Positions 1 to 12,466 of a stretch of DNA of 64,000 bases are shown here, piece by piece; position 1 is the first letter of the stretch; every line of letters begins with the position of its first letter. This stretch comes from Hydrogenophaga sp. GTDB lineage: Bacteria; Pseudomonadota; Gammaproteobacteria; Burkholderiales; Burkholderiaceae_C. Where the stretch lies: contig NZ_JAUSCF010000022.1 of the NCBI RefSeq assembly GCF_030651625.1, positions 372,001 through 436,000 on the forward strand. Direction: 5' to 3'. Position numbers and translations under genes: made by a program. The notes beneath the pieces were generated by a model. The model had not been told where the DNA came from, searched no databases, and saw nothing but the letters and a program-made list of their open reading frames with translations.

Positions 1-1
1 G

Positions 2-1864
2 GGATGCCGTGTTGATCGGCTTGCAGACGGTGTGGTGCGGGTACATGGCCTGGGCGGCGCATTGCCAGTCAAGAAGGCAGCGCTGTTTCTGGGCAACGCC
101 GGCACAGCAATGCGTCCTCTCGCAGCAGCATTGGCCGTGCTGGCCTGCCAACATGGCGGTCGCTTCGAGCTCAGCGGCGTCGCGCGCATGCACGAGCGTC
201 CCATCGGGGACCTGGTGGATGCCTTGCGCCAGTTGGGCTGCCCAGTGGCTTACACGCTCAATGAAGGCTATCCGCCTTTGCGCCTGGGCACCGGAAAGCC
301 CACCGAACTGTCGATTCACGCGCCCATTCAGATCCGGGGCGATGTCTCCAGCCAGTTCCTCACGGCGATGCTGCTGGCACTTCCACTGGCCGCCCGTTCC
401 CACGATATTCAAATCGATGTCGTGGGTGAGCTGATTTCCCGTCCCTACATCGAAATCACGCTGAATCTGATGCAGCGCTTCGGTGTGGAAGTGAAGCGCA
501 ATGACTGGAAACGATTCACCATTGCAGCCGGTAGCCAATACCAGTCTCCCGGGCGCATCCCTGTGGAGGGTGATGCTTCGTCGGCCAGCTATTTCATTGC
601 GCTGGGCGCCATCGCGCCCTGCTCGCCAGGTAACGACGGCATCACGATCAAAGGCGTGGGGCTGGCATCGATTCAGGGTGACATCCGGTTCATTGAAGCA
701 GCGAGGCTCATGGGCGCCGACATCAGCGGTGACGACAGCGCACTGCACATCAAAAGAGGCACCTGGCCGTTGAAGGCCATCGATCTTGACTGCAACCACA
801 TCCCCGATGCGGCCATGACACTGGCAGTGATGGCGCTGTATGCGGATGGTCCGTCCACGCTGCGCAACATTGCCAGCTGGCGTGTCAAGGAGACCGACCG
901 CATCGCTGCCATGGCCAATGAATGTCGCAAGTTGGGTGCATCGATGGAGGAAGGTCCGGATTTCATTCGAATCACGCCCCCAGCGACCACCGATGCCTGG
1001 CTCCCCGCCAGCATTCACACCTACGACGACCACCGGGTTGCCATGTGTTTCTCGCTGGCGGCGTTCAACCCGGCCGGACTGCCGGTGCGCATTGAAGACC
1101 CCAAGTGCGTGGGCAAGACCTTTCCCGACTACTTCGAGACCTTGTTCCAGGTGTGCCAGGCTCCGCCAGCCAACATCCCTGTGATCTGCATTGATGGTCC
1201 CACCGCGTCTGGCAAAGGCACACTGGCAGCCGCTCTGGCACAGCGGCTGGGCTACCATCTGCTGGACTCCGGAGCCTTGTATCGGCTCGTGGGTCTGGCA
1301 GCGGAAAGATCTGGCATTTCAACAGACGAAGCAGTGCTGATGCAGCCTTCCCACGCCGATCTGCTGGGCGAACTGGCTTCAAGCATGCAGGTGCGTTTCT
1401 TGGGGGATCAGATCCTGCTCGACGGCGACGATGTGACCGAGGACCTGCGCAGCGAATCTGCAGGTATGGCCGCCTCGCGGGTGTCCACAGTGCCACAGGT
1501 GAGGTCTTCACTTCTGAAACTCCAGCATGACTTTCGCCAGCTCCCGGGCCTGGTGGCCGACGGGCGTGACATGGGCACGGTTGTTTTTCCCGATGCTTCC
1601 CTGAAGGTGTTTCTGACCGCCAGCGCCAGCCAGCGCGCGCAACGGCGACATAAGCAGTTGATTTCAAAAGGATTTGCTGCTAATATCAACGACCTTCTGG
1701 CGGACTTGCTCCGACGCGATGAGCGGGATTCATCCCGCAGTCACGCGCCGCTCAAGCCCGCCGAAGACGCCTTGCACTTGGACAACTCCGGTCTGAGCAT
1801 CGAGCAATCGATCGATCAGATGTTGATCTGGTGGCAAGACAGATCGGCATTCTCAAAGGTTTGA
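2..1864 (+). CDS. aroA-cmk: Bifunctional 3-phosphoshikimate 1-carboxyvinyltransferase / cytidylate kinase (5' partial)
   Basis: One uninterrupted frame holds two enzymes. The first part (to about 1155) is EPSP synthase, the shikimate-pathway enzyme joining PEP to shikimate-3-phosphate. It shows the GNAGTAMRP signature (about 92-118) and RVKETDRI (881-904). The second part (about 1180-1840) is CMP kinase, with P-loop GPTASGKGT near 1196-1222, the LLDSGALYR nucleotide-binding stretch and a [13 protein letters not shown] segment. The frame is open to the window edge, so the true start and the N-terminal catalytic lysine of AroA lie upstream; GTG at 32 is not the start. aroA-cmk fusions are known in Comamonadaceae. 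cmk next to rpsA and ihfB is a widespread proteobacterial order, which fits the assignment. Confidence 0.95.
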   Translation, partial: GCRVDRLADGVVRVHGLGGALPVKKAALFLGNAGTAMRPLAAALAVLACQHGGRFELSGVARMHERPIGDLVDALRQLGCPVAYTLNEGYPPLRLGTGKPTELSIHAPIQIRGDVSSQFLTAMLLALPLAARSHDIQIDVVGELISRPYIEITLNLMQRFGVEVKRNDWKRFTIAAGSQYQSPGRIPVEGDASSASYFIALGAIAPCSPGNDGITIKGVGLASIQGDIRFIEAARLMGADISGDDSALHIKRGTWPLKAIDLDCNHIPDAAMTLAVMALYADGPSTLRNIASWRVKETDRIAAMANECRKLGASMEEGPDFIRITPPATTDAWLPASIHTYDDHRVAMCFSLAAFNPAGLPVRIEDPKCVGKTFPDYFETLFQVCQAPPANIPVICIDGPTASGKGTLAAALAQRLGYHLLDSGALYRLVGLAAERSGISTDEAVLMQPSHADLLGELASSMQVRFLGDQILLDGDDVTEDLRSESAGMAASRVSTVPQVRSSLLKLQHDFRQLPGLVADGRDMGTVVFPDASLKVFLTASASQRAQRRHKQLISKGFAANINDLLADLLRRDERDSSRSHAPLKPAEDALHLDNSGLSIEQSIDQMLIWWQDRSAFSKV

Positions 1865-2047
1865 GCTTGCCGGTGCACTTGGCCCAGACGGCCCCGCCGG
1901 GTATTCACAGCCCGCAGGCCCGATGGTTCTTGACCCTTAACCCCGCGGCGCTTCGGCCCGCAACGTCAACACCGCCCATTCGCCGATCCGCATTTCGCAC
2001 GTCCTGCGCGTTGCTGTGCCCGGCTTTGAGCGGTTTTAGGAAATTCA

Positions 2048-3730
2048 ATGTCTGAATCTTTTGCCGCCCTGTTCGAAGAGTCCCTCAAACGCGCAGAAAT
2101 GCGCTCGGGCGAAGTCATCACCGCTGAGGTTGTTCGTATCGAACACAGTCATGTGGTGGTCAACGCTGGTCTGAAGTCGGAAGCCTATGTGCCACTGGCT
2201 GAATTCAAGAACGATCTGGGTGAACTCGAAGTGCAGGTGGGCGATTTTGTTTCCGTGGCCATCGACTCGGTCGAAAACGGCTTCGGCGACACCCTGCTTT
2301 CTCGCGACAAGGCCAAGCGCCTCGCTTCGTGGATGTCTCTGGAAAAAGCGCTGGAATCCGGCGACTTCGTGACCGGCACCACCAGCAACAAGGTCAAGGG
2401 CGGCCTGAAGGTCATGGTCAACGGCATCAGCGCCTTCCTGCCGGGCTCGCTGGTCGACAGCCGTCCGACCAAGGATCTGACTCCTTACGAAAACAAGACC
2501 CTGGAATTCAAGGTCATCAAGCTCGACCGCAAGCGCAACAACGTGGTGCTGAGCCGCCGCGCCGTGGTGGAAGCCTCCATGGGCGAAGAGCGCGCCAAAC
2601 TGATGGACACCCTCAAGGAAGGCGCCATCGTCAACGGCGTGGTCAAGAACATCACCGAATACGGTGCGTTCGTTGACCTGGGCGGTATCGACGGCCTGCT
2701 GCACATCACCGACATGGCTTGGCGCCGTGTGCGCCACCCGAGCGAAGTCGTTCAGGCCGGCCAGGAGATCACCGCGAAAATCCTCAAGTTCGACACCGAG
2801 AAGCAGCGCGTTTCGCTGGGTCTCAAGCAGATGGGTGATGACCCGTGGATGGGCGTTTCGCGCCGCTATCCACAGAGTACCCGCATGTTCGGCAAAATCA
2901 CCAACATCGCCGACTACGGCGCGTTCGTGGAACTCGAACCCGGCATCGAAGGCCTGGTGCATGTCTCCGAAATGGACTGGACCAACAAGAACGTGGCACC
3001 GAACAAGCTGGTGTCGCTGGGCGACGAGGTCGAAGTCATGGTGCTCGACATCGACGAAGACAAGCGCCGCATCTCCCTGGGCATGAAGCAGTGCCGCGCC
3101 AACCCGTGGCACGAGTTTGCCGAAGCCACCAAGCGTGGCGACCGTGTCAAGGGCCCGATCAAGTCGATCACCGACTTCGGCGTGTTCGTCGGTCTGGCTG
3201 CCGGCATCGACGGTCTGGTGCATCTGTCCGACCTGTCCTGGAACGAAACCGGCGAAGCCGCCGTGCGCAACTTCAAGAAGGGCCAGGAAGTGGAAGCCAT
3301 CGTGCTGGCCATCGACGTGGAGCGCGAGCGCATTTCCCTGGGCATCAAGCAACTCGACGGCGACCCGTTCACCACCTTCGTGTCGGTGAATGACAAGGGC
3401 TCCATCGTGACCGGCAAGGTCAAGACCGTGGACGCCAAGGGCGCCGAGATCGACCTGGGCGAAGACGTGCTGGGTTACCTGCGCGCCAGCGAGATCAGCC
3501 GCGACCGCGTGGAAGATGCACGCAACGTGCTCAAGGAAGGTGACGAAGTGAGCGCTGTGGTGACGAATGTGGATCGCAAGACCCGCAACATCCAGTTGTC
3601 CATCAAGGCCAAGGACGCCGCTGACCAGCAGGAAGCCATGAGCAGCCTGAGCCAGCAGTCGTCCCGCGAAAACGCCGGCACCACGAGCCTTGGCGCCTTG
3701 CTGCGCGCCAAGCTGGACAACAACAACTGA
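2048..3730 (+). CDS. rpsA: 30S ribosomal protein S1
   Basis: 560 residues, the normal length for proteobacterial S1. Six S1/OB-fold repeats follow in tandem (roughly residues 20-90, 105-172, 192-260, 277-347, 364-434, 451-520), several carrying the characteristic YGAFV-type strand and RISLG/RVSLG ending. S1 binds mRNA on the small subunit and helps initiate translation on weak leaders. The start [13 protein letters not shown] is the conserved one, preceded by an AGGA-type site. It lies 183 bp after the cmk stop. E. coli S1 represses its own translation through its leader; whether this leader does so cannot be seen. ihfB follows after a hairpin. Confidence 0.97.
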   Translation: MSESFAALFEESLKRAEMRSGEVITAEVVRIEHSHVVVNAGLKSEAYVPLAEFKNDLGELEVQVGDFVSVAIDSVENGFGDTLLSRDKAKRLASWMSLEKALESGDFVTGTTSNKVKGGLKVMVNGISAFLPGSLVDSRPTKDLTPYENKTLEFKVIKLDRKRNNVVLSRRAVVEASMGEERAKLMDTLKEGAIVNGVVKNITEYGAFVDLGGIDGLLHITDMAWRRVRHPSEVVQAGQEITAKILKFDTEKQRVSLGLKQMGDDPWMGVSRRYPQSTRMFGKITNIADYGAFVELEPGIEGLVHVSEMDWTNKNVAPNKLVSLGDEVEVMVLDIDEDKRRISLGMKQCRANPWHEFAEATKRGDRVKGPIKSITDFGVFVGLAAGIDGLVHLSDLSWNETGEAAVRNFKKGQEVEAIVLAIDVERERISLGIKQLDGDPFTTFVSVNDKGSIVTGKVKTVDAKGAEIDLGEDVLGYLRASEISRDRVEDARNVLKEGDEVSAVVTNVDRKTRNIQLSIKAKDAADQQEAMSSLSQQSSRENAGTTSLGALLRAKLDNNN

Positions 3731-3756
3731 TAGCCGAGGCTCGGCGTTCGACTTGA

Positions 3757-3787
3757 TGCATCGGGTGGGTTTTCCCCGCCCGATGCA
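3757..3787 (+). promoter_or_regulatory. Hairpin in rpsA-ihfB spacer
   Basis: A 13-bp stem (3757-3769 with 3775-3787, one G-T wobble) around a 5-nt loop, TTTTC. No T-tract follows, so it is not a standard intrinsic terminator. It ends just before an in-frame ATG at 3791, which argues that ihfB starts at 3830 instead. It could protect the rpsA mRNA 3' end or lower read-through into ihfB. Confidence 0.6.
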
Positions 3788-3829
3788 TGCATGCCGAACG
3801 CCTCAAGTCCAGCGCTCAATCACCACACA

Positions 3830-4150
3830 ATGACCCGATCAGACCTTGTTGAAGCTTTGGCCAACCGCTTTGGCCAATTGACCCATCGCGATGCCGAGTT
3901 TGCCGTGAAGGCGATCCTGGACGCCATGGGTGATGCTTTGGTCAAAGGGCACCGAATCGAGATCCGTGGTTTTGGCAGCTTCTCCGTCAACCGGCGATCT
4001 CCCCGTATCGGACGCAATCCGCGTTCGGGCGAAAGCGTCATGATCCCGGAGAAGCGGGTGCCGCATTTCAAGCCAGGCAAAGCTCTGCGCGAACATGTGG
4101 ATGCCAGAACGGCGGAAATTCTGGGGCGTGAGCCACAGAAGGCCGCGTAG
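3830..4150 (+). CDS. ihfB: Integration host factor subunit beta
   Basis: 106 residues beginning [10 protein letters not shown], the conserved start of IHF-beta. Nucleoid protein of the HU/IHF family; with IHF-alpha it bends DNA sharply. The family hallmark arm GRNPRSGE, with the intercalating proline, and the [10 protein letters not shown]-terminal part are present. An in-frame ATG at 3791 would add 13 residues, but it abuts a strong hairpin and the added residues do not look like the family. The order rpsA-ihfB-lapA-lapB is common in beta- and gammaproteobacteria. Few or no ribosome-binding bases are visible before 3830. Confidence 0.93.
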   Translation: MTRSDLVEALANRFGQLTHRDAEFAVKAILDAMGDALVKGHRIEIRGFGSFSVNRRSPRIGRNPRSGESVMIPEKRVPHFKPGKALREHVDARTAEILGREPQKAA

Positions 4151-4162
4151 TGCGCTGATAGC

Positions 4163-4186
4163 CGATCCGGCCTTGTGCCCGGATCG
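4163..4186 (+). promoter_or_regulatory. Small inverted repeat between ihfB and lapA
   Basis: Perfect 8-bp inverted repeat CGATCCGG / CCGGATCG with an 8-nt loop, 12 nt after the ihfB stop. A TACAAT (-10-like) hexamer overlaps its right flank at 4188-4193, with no convincing -35. It could be a weak terminator, an mRNA 3' hairpin or an operator; nothing decides between them. Confidence 0.35.
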
Positions 4187-4216
4187 CTACAATCGTCTCA
4201 CCACAAAGGGGACGAT

Positions 4217-4522
4217 TTGAGATACCTGATGTGGCTGCTCAACGCAGCCATTTTTTTTGCACTTTTCGCCTTCGCCCTGAACAACCAGGACGATGTCACA
4301 CTGCGACTCTTCTTTGGCGCCAGCTGGCAGGCACCGCTGGTGCTCATCTTGCTTTTGGCATTGATCGCTGGCGTGTTCCTCGGCGTTGCCGTGATGCTGC
4401 CCCTCTGGCTGCGCGCACGCAAAGCCAGACAGGCGCTGCCACCTGCCGCACTGCCAACCGACATGGACGCAAGCCAGTTGAGCCAGTTCCCAGAGCCCCA
4501 CGATCCGCGGCATGGACTTTGA
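4217..4522 (+). CDS. lapA: LapA-family inner-membrane protein
   Basis: 101 residues starting at TTG 4217, chosen because an AAAGGGGA ribosome-binding site lies about 5 nt upstream and the resulting (M)RYLMWLLNAAIFF matches the conserved start of betaproteobacterial LapA proteins. Two hydrophobic membrane segments (about residues 4-20 and 34-60) with a short polar link, then a charged tail. LapA (YciS) partners LapB in the inner membrane, where the pair links LPS synthesis to LpxC turnover. Its last 11 bases overlap lapB, indicating translational coupling. Confidence 0.85.
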   Translation: MRYLMWLLNAAIFFALFAFALNNQDDVTLRLFFGASWQAPLVLILLLALIAGVFLGVAVMLPLWLRARKARQALPPAALPTDMDASQLSQFPEPHDPRHGL

Positions 4523-5657
4523 TTTCACATGGTTGTTGTGGGGCCTGCCCCTTGCCTTCGCCCTGGGCTGGATCGCATCCCGGCTGGATTTGCGTCAATG
4601 GCGCATAGAGGGCCGACAGGCACCCAAGGCCTACTTTCGAGGCCTGAACCACCTGCTCAACGAGCAGCAGGATCAAGCCATCGACGCGTTCATTGAAGCG
4701 GTTCAAGGCGATCCGGACACCGCCGAACTGCACTTCGCACTGGGTAATCTTTTTCGCCGCCGGGGCGATTACGACAGGGCAGTACGCGTTCACGAGCACC
4801 TGCTTTCGAGGGCTGATATCGGTCGCAAAGAGCGCGACAGGGCACAACACGCCCTTGCACTGGATTTCTTGAAAGCCGGTCTGCTGGACCGCGCAGAGTC
4901 TGCCTTGCATCGCCTGGCAGGCTCTGCCTTTGAAGCCGAAGCCTTGCTCGCGCTGTTATCCATCTACGAACGCTCGCGAGACTGGCCGCAAGCCAAGTTG
5001 ATTGCCGAAAAGCTCGAAACCGCTGAACAGGGCAGTTTCGCCAACCGCCTGGCGCACTACCTGTGTGAAGAAGCCGAACAGGCGCTGCGCGCCGGCGACA
5101 CAGAGGCGGCGCTGAACATGTTGAACGATGCCGTGGCCCGGGCACCGCAACTGGCGCGTGGATGGCTTGCGCTTTCTTCCTTGAAATCACAATCCGGCCA
5201 ATTGGATGCTGCATTCAATGCCTTGCGCGAGATGCAGAAACGGGCACCCGCTGCCACACCCCTCGCCGCCCACGCACTGGCCGATCTGGCCCGACAGACC
5301 GGGCGACAGGATGAGGCGAGGCAGTTGCTCATGGCGAGCGACCAGCGCGCGCCATCGATTGACGTGACCGAAGCTCTGGCCAGCCTCTGCGAAGACTCGG
5401 AACGCGCGAGGACACAGTACCTGACCCATCTGGCTCGGGAGTCTTCCCTCGTTTTGGCGGCCCAGTGGCTGGCCGGTGAACAACTCTCCAACCCTGCCGC
5501 CCAGGCACCTGTGCAGGCAGCACTAGCCCAAGCCAGCATGCCGCTCAAACGCTACCGGTGCGCAGCTTGCGGATTTGAAGCACAGCAACATTTCTGGCAC
5601 TGCCCCGGATGCCAGACCTGGGACAGCTACCCGGCCCGTCGGGTCGAAGAGCTGTAG
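4512..5657 (+). CDS. lapB: Lipopolysaccharide assembly protein B (TPR protein)
   Basis: 381 residues, close to the family norm. An N-terminal membrane anchor (about residues 4-22) is followed by tetratricopeptide repeats (about 40-300) and a C-terminal rubredoxin-like metal knuckle with CAAC (C350, C353) and CPGC (C364, C367). In E. coli LapB (YciM) is an essential adaptor for FtsH-mediated degradation of LpxC, balancing LPS against phospholipid. It overlaps lapA by 11 bp. Two tandem copies of the dispersed 3' element begin about 28 nt after its stop. Confidence 0.93.
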   Translation: MDFDFTWLLWGLPLAFALGWIASRLDLRQWRIEGRQAPKAYFRGLNHLLNEQQDQAIDAFIEAVQGDPDTAELHFALGNLFRRRGDYDRAVRVHEHLLSRADIGRKERDRAQHALALDFLKAGLLDRAESALHRLAGSAFEAEALLALLSIYERSRDWPQAKLIAEKLETAEQGSFANRLAHYLCEEAEQALRAGDTEAALNMLNDAVARAPQLARGWLALSSLKSQSGQLDAAFNALREMQKRAPAATPLAAHALADLARQTGRQDEARQLLMASDQRAPSIDVTEALASLCEDSERARTQYLTHLARESSLVLAAQWLAGEQLSNPAAQAPVQAALAQASMPLKRYRCAACGFEAQQHFWHCPGCQTWDSYPARRVEEL

Positions 5658-5675
5658 AGGATTGGTCCACCCCAG

Positions 5676-5903
5676 AAGGATTGGCCCACCCCCGCGCCGC
5701 GCTTCGCGCGTCACCCCCTCGAGGGGGCGATACCAGTCGTCCGGCAAAGCCGGCCCGACGGTATCTCTGGAATGTGGCACTTCGCTCCGGAAGGATTGGC
5801 CCACCCCTGCGCCGCGCTGTCAGCGCGTCACCCCCTCAAAAGGGCGATACCAGTCGTCCGGCAAAGCCGGCCCGACGGTATCTCTGGGATGGGTCATTCC
5901 GCC
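5676..5903 (+). repeat. Dispersed 3' element, copies 1 and 2 (tandem duplication)
   Basis: Two units with a period of about 114 bp, each opening with GAAGGATTGGCCCACCC and holding three hairpins. Copy 1: P1 CGCGC/GCGCG (about 5698-5710), P2 CCCCC/GGGGG (5713-5726), P3 GATACC/GGTATC enclosing CCGGC-AAA-GCCGG (5729-5765). Copy 2 keeps P1 as GCGCT/AGCGC, a compensatory change, and an identical P3, but has a weaker P2. The pair fills the gap between lapB (+) and the convergent 5-oxoprolinase gene, in lapB sense orientation. Confidence 0.9.
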
Positions 5904-5921
5904 CCGGAAGAGATAGCCCAG

Positions 5922-9539
<3,618 letters not shown>

Positions 9540-9551
9540 GATGACGGGACT

Positions 9552-10514
9552 TTAGCGTTGAAAATGGCAGGGCACGAAAATGACGTTCGCTTCGTTGCCC
9601 ACGGACTGCACCCATTCACGGGAGAACCGTTCACCCATGCGCTTGAGCTCGGCTTCGAAGCTGGGCGATACACGGCCAACCTTCATACCCTGCTGAGTCA
9701 GCTCCCGGGTTGAGGCATCGGCGACCTGCTCACTCAGTGCCCAGCCACGTTCCTCAGCCTCGACGGCGGCCGTCAGCAGGGCCTGGCGCACCCCAGGGGA
9801 CAGTGACTGAACCGCCTTGAGGTTGGCAAAAACGATGTTTTTGGGAAACCAGGCATTGATGGTGTAGTAGTGGCCGATCTGGCCCCACACCTTGTTTTCC
9901 ACGCCGGTGACAGCGGAGGTGATCATGCTGTCCATCTTGCCACTGGCGAGTGCCTGATTCACCTCTACCATGGGCACATCCACCGGTGTGGCGCCCAGCA
10001 TCTGCGCAATACGCTGGGTGGACTGGTTGTAGGTGCGCATGCGAGTGCCACGAAAGTCCGCTGGCGACTGCACAGGCGCGCTGGCAAACAGACCCTGCGG
10101 CGGCCAGGGCACGGCGTACAGCGGCACAAGCCCGCGCGCAGCAAAGTGCTTTTCGATCAATGGACGTTGCAGGTTCCACAAACGGCGGGCATCGGCATAG
10201 CTGCTGACGACAAAGGGGATCGCATCGGCCCCGGTGATGGGCATCTCACCCACCAGACTGGTCATGATGGTTTCACCAGCCTCCGACTTGCCGTCTTCCA
10301 CAGCCTGACGAATGTCGCCCAGTTTGAACAGTGTGTTGTTCGGTTGCACGGTGATTTTCAGTGCGCCTGCGGTGGTCCGGTCCACATCGCGCGCAAACTG
10401 CGCGACGTTCTCTGTATGGAAGGACTCCGCACGGTAACCCGTGGCCAGCTTCCACTGGGTCTGGGCGTGCGCCACCGATGCTGCAGCCAGCGCAGCCAGA
10501 ACAATCCATTTCAT
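9552..10514 (-). CDS. TRAP transporter substrate-binding protein (DctP family), receptor A
   Basis: 320 residues. A Sec signal peptide is cleaved after about residue 17 (SVAHA). DctP family features include the strand KITVQPN and the RMRTYNQSTQRIAQMLGA segment with the conserved arginine that binds a carboxylate. It captures an organic acid in the periplasm for the DctQM permease. It resembles the other two receptors here (12467 and 15452), but its C-terminus (VIFVPCHFQR) differs from their DAYR-type end. It sits between dctM and 5-oxoprolinase. Pyroglutamate-binding DctP proteins are known from Bordetella; a pyroglutamate-like ligand is inferred from context. Confidence 0.9.
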   Translation of the reverse strand: MKWIVLAALAAASVAHAQTQWKLATGYRAESFHTENVAQFARDVDRTTAGALKITVQPNNTLFKLGDIRQAVEDGKSEAGETIMTSLVGEMPITGADAIPFVVSSYADARRLWNLQRPLIEKHFAARGLVPLYAVPWPPQGLFASAPVQSPADFRGTRMRTYNQSTQRIAQMLGATPVDVPMVEVNQALASGKMDSMITSAVTGVENKVWGQIGHYYTINAWFPKNIVFANLKAVQSLSPGVRQALLTAAVEAEERGWALSEQVADASTRELTQQGMKVGRVSPSFEAELKRMGERFSREWVQSVGNEANVIFVPCHFQR

Positions 10515-10538
10515 GGGTGTCTCCTGAGTCGCGGAGGG

Positions 10539-11831
10539 TCAGGCCCGATTCGGCAGCCAGAGCACCAGGTCGGGCACGAAATAGCTGGTGATGACCGCGA
10601 ACACCATCAACAGGAACAACGGCAGTGCGGTGCGAGCGATCCAGGTCACTTCCCGGCGCGTCAGTCCCTGCAGCACGAACAGATTGAAGCCCACCGGCGG
10701 CGTGATCTGAGCCATCTCAACCACCAGCACGATGAAGATGCCGAACCAGATGAGGTCGAACCCAGCAGCCTCCACCGTGGGCAGCAGCACAGCAATCGTG
10801 AGCACCACCATGGAGATGCCATCCAGGAAACACCCGAGCACGATGAAGAACACGATCAGCATCAGCATCAGCACAAAGGGTGAGAGATTCAGCGCGCCGA
10901 TGAACTCCGCCACGTGCCGCGGCAGCCCGATGAAGCCCATGGCCAGCGTGAGGAAGGCCGCGCCTGCCAGGATGAGTCCGATCATGCAGTACACCTTGCA
11001 GGCCGCCACCAGTCCTTCCTTGAAACGGCTCCAGTTCAGCGAACCCTCGATCGCCGATAGTGCCAGTGCACCTGCCACGCCCACCGCTGCGGCTTCGGTG
11101 GCGGTCGCTACGCCACTGTAGATGCCACCCAGCACCAGCCCGATGAGCACCACCACCGGAATCAGGTGGCGCGCGGCCAGAACCTTCTGCAGGAAGCTCA
11201 TGCGAAAGCCGGCAGCCGGTATCCTGGTGGGATTGAGCAGAGACCAAACCATGATGTAGCCCATGAACAGCGCCGCCAGCAGCAGCCCGGGAACGACCCC
11301 CGCGAGGAACAGCTTGGCAATCGAGACGTTGGCCGCCACGCCATAGACGATCAGGATGATGGAAGGCGGAATCAGCAGGCCCAGCGTGCTGGAGCCGGCC
11401 AGCGTGCCCACCGACATCTCCTCCGGGTAACCGCGCTTCTCCAGCTCGGGCAGCGTGATTTTGCCCACTGTTGCACAGGTGGCGGCCGACGAGCCGGAGA
11501 TGGCAGCAAAGATGGTGCAGCCCACCACGTTGGTGTGCAGCAGCCGCCCCGGCAGGCTCTCGAGCCAGGGGGCCAGGCCCTTGAACATGTCGTCTGTCAG
11601 CTTGCTGCGAAACAGGATTTCACCCATCCAAAGAAACAGCGGCAGAGCAGTGAGGGTCCAGCTGGAAGTGTGGCTCCAGATGGTGAGCATCATGCTGTCG
11701 CCCACCGGACGGGAGGTGAACAGTTCCATGCCGATGTAGGCCACCGCCATGAGCGATAGGCCGATCCAAAGACCCGAGCCGAGAATGGCAAACAGCAGCA
11801 CCATCAGTGCCAAGGCGATCACGACGTCCAT
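10539..11831 (-). CDS. dctM: TRAP transporter large permease (DctM)
   Basis: 430 residues, a normal DctM length, with about 12 hydrophobic segments. Family motifs include the loop SGSSAATCATVGK, GLLIPPSIILIVYG, and PPVGFNLFVLQG near the C-terminus. It is the sodium-coupled translocating subunit of a TRAP transporter in the inner membrane. Order in the leftward operon: dctP (12467), dctQ, dctM, second dctP (9552), 5-oxoprolinase. It is closely similar throughout to the divergent set's DctM at 17094, so the two sets are paralogues. Confidence 0.93.
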   Translation of the reverse strand: MDVVIALALMVLLFAILGSGLWIGLSLMAVAYIGMELFTSRPVGDSMMLTIWSHTSSWTLTALPLFLWMGEILFRSKLTDDMFKGLAPWLESLPGRLLHTNVVGCTIFAAISGSSAATCATVGKITLPELEKRGYPEEMSVGTLAGSSTLGLLIPPSIILIVYGVAANVSIAKLFLAGVVPGLLLAALFMGYIMVWSLLNPTRIPAAGFRMSFLQKVLAARHLIPVVVLIGLVLGGIYSGVATATEAAAVGVAGALALSAIEGSLNWSRFKEGLVAACKVYCMIGLILAGAAFLTLAMGFIGLPRHVAEFIGALNLSPFVLMLMLIVFFIVLGCFLDGISMVVLTIAVLLPTVEAAGFDLIWFGIFIVLVVEMAQITPPVGFNLFVLQGLTRREVTWIARTALPLFLLMVFAVITSYFVPDLVLWLPNRA

Positions 11832-11865
11832 ATTGTTCTTTCTGTTTCAGCGCTGCTGGCTGCTG

Positions 11866-12378
11866 TCATTCGGCGCGTGCGGCTTCGCCACCGGTCTTCG
11901 CCATGAGGTCGCCGCCGTGCCAACGCACAACAAGGGCGTGAGCAAATGCCACTGCAAAGCCGATACTGCCCAGCACCACGCCCATCTGGGGAATCCACAG
12001 TGGTGTGACATCGGCGGCCGGCGACACGTCGTGCGTGACCCAGGACAACCAGGCCAGCCGAATGGAAAACCAGGCCATGACACCCGCAACCACCAGCCCC
12101 ATGACAAGGCAGAACCACTCCATGGGGGCTCTAACTGAAGGGGTCAACCGGTCCAGTACCAGGGTCACGCGGATGTGGTCGCCGCTGGCCAGCGTGGCGG
12201 GCAGCGCCAGGAACAGGCCGCAGACGATGGCGTAGCCGGCATAGGCGTCCAGGCCAGGGATGTCCCACCGGGCCTGCCTCGCCACCACCCCCAGCGCCAC
12301 GGAGCCGAAGGCGGCCAACATGGACAGGCAGGACAGCGCCAGCAGCCCCTGATAAAACGCATAGACGAGTCTGGACAC
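11866..12378 (-). CDS. dctQ: TRAP transporter small permease (DctQ)
   Basis: 170 residues from GTG at 12378, selected because an AGGAG lies 6 nt upstream and the protein then begins MSRLVYAFYQGLL. Four predicted membrane segments with the DctQ signature DAYAGYA...SGDHIRVTL and the conserved TPLWIPQ loop before the last helix. It forms the membrane complex with DctM. It lies 34 nt before dctM and 88 nt after the upstream receptor gene, with a hairpin in that gap. Confidence 0.9.
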   Translation of the reverse strand: MSRLVYAFYQGLLALSCLSMLAAFGSVALGVVARQARWDIPGLDAYAGYAIVCGLFLALPATLASGDHIRVTLVLDRLTPSVRAPMEWFCLVMGLVVAGVMAWFSIRLAWLSWVTHDVSPAADVTPLWIPQMGVVLGSIGFAVAFAHALVVRWHGGDLMAKTGGEAARAE

Positions 12379-12426
12379 CGCACGCTCCTGGTTCGGTCTG
12401 CAATACAACAAGAGAGCAGCCAGCGA

Positions 12427-12449
12427 GGCGACCGGCTCACCGGTTCGCC
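12427..12449 (-). promoter_or_regulatory. Intercistronic hairpin after dctP
   Basis: GGCGA-CCGG / CCGGTTCGCC, a 9-bp stem with one bulge and a CTCA loop, 18 nt past the receptor stop and about 50 nt before dctQ. No T-tract. Its position suggests a barrier protecting the receptor mRNA, so that more receptor than permease is made. Confidence 0.5.
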
Positions 12450-12466
12450 CGCCGCACTGCAGGGAC

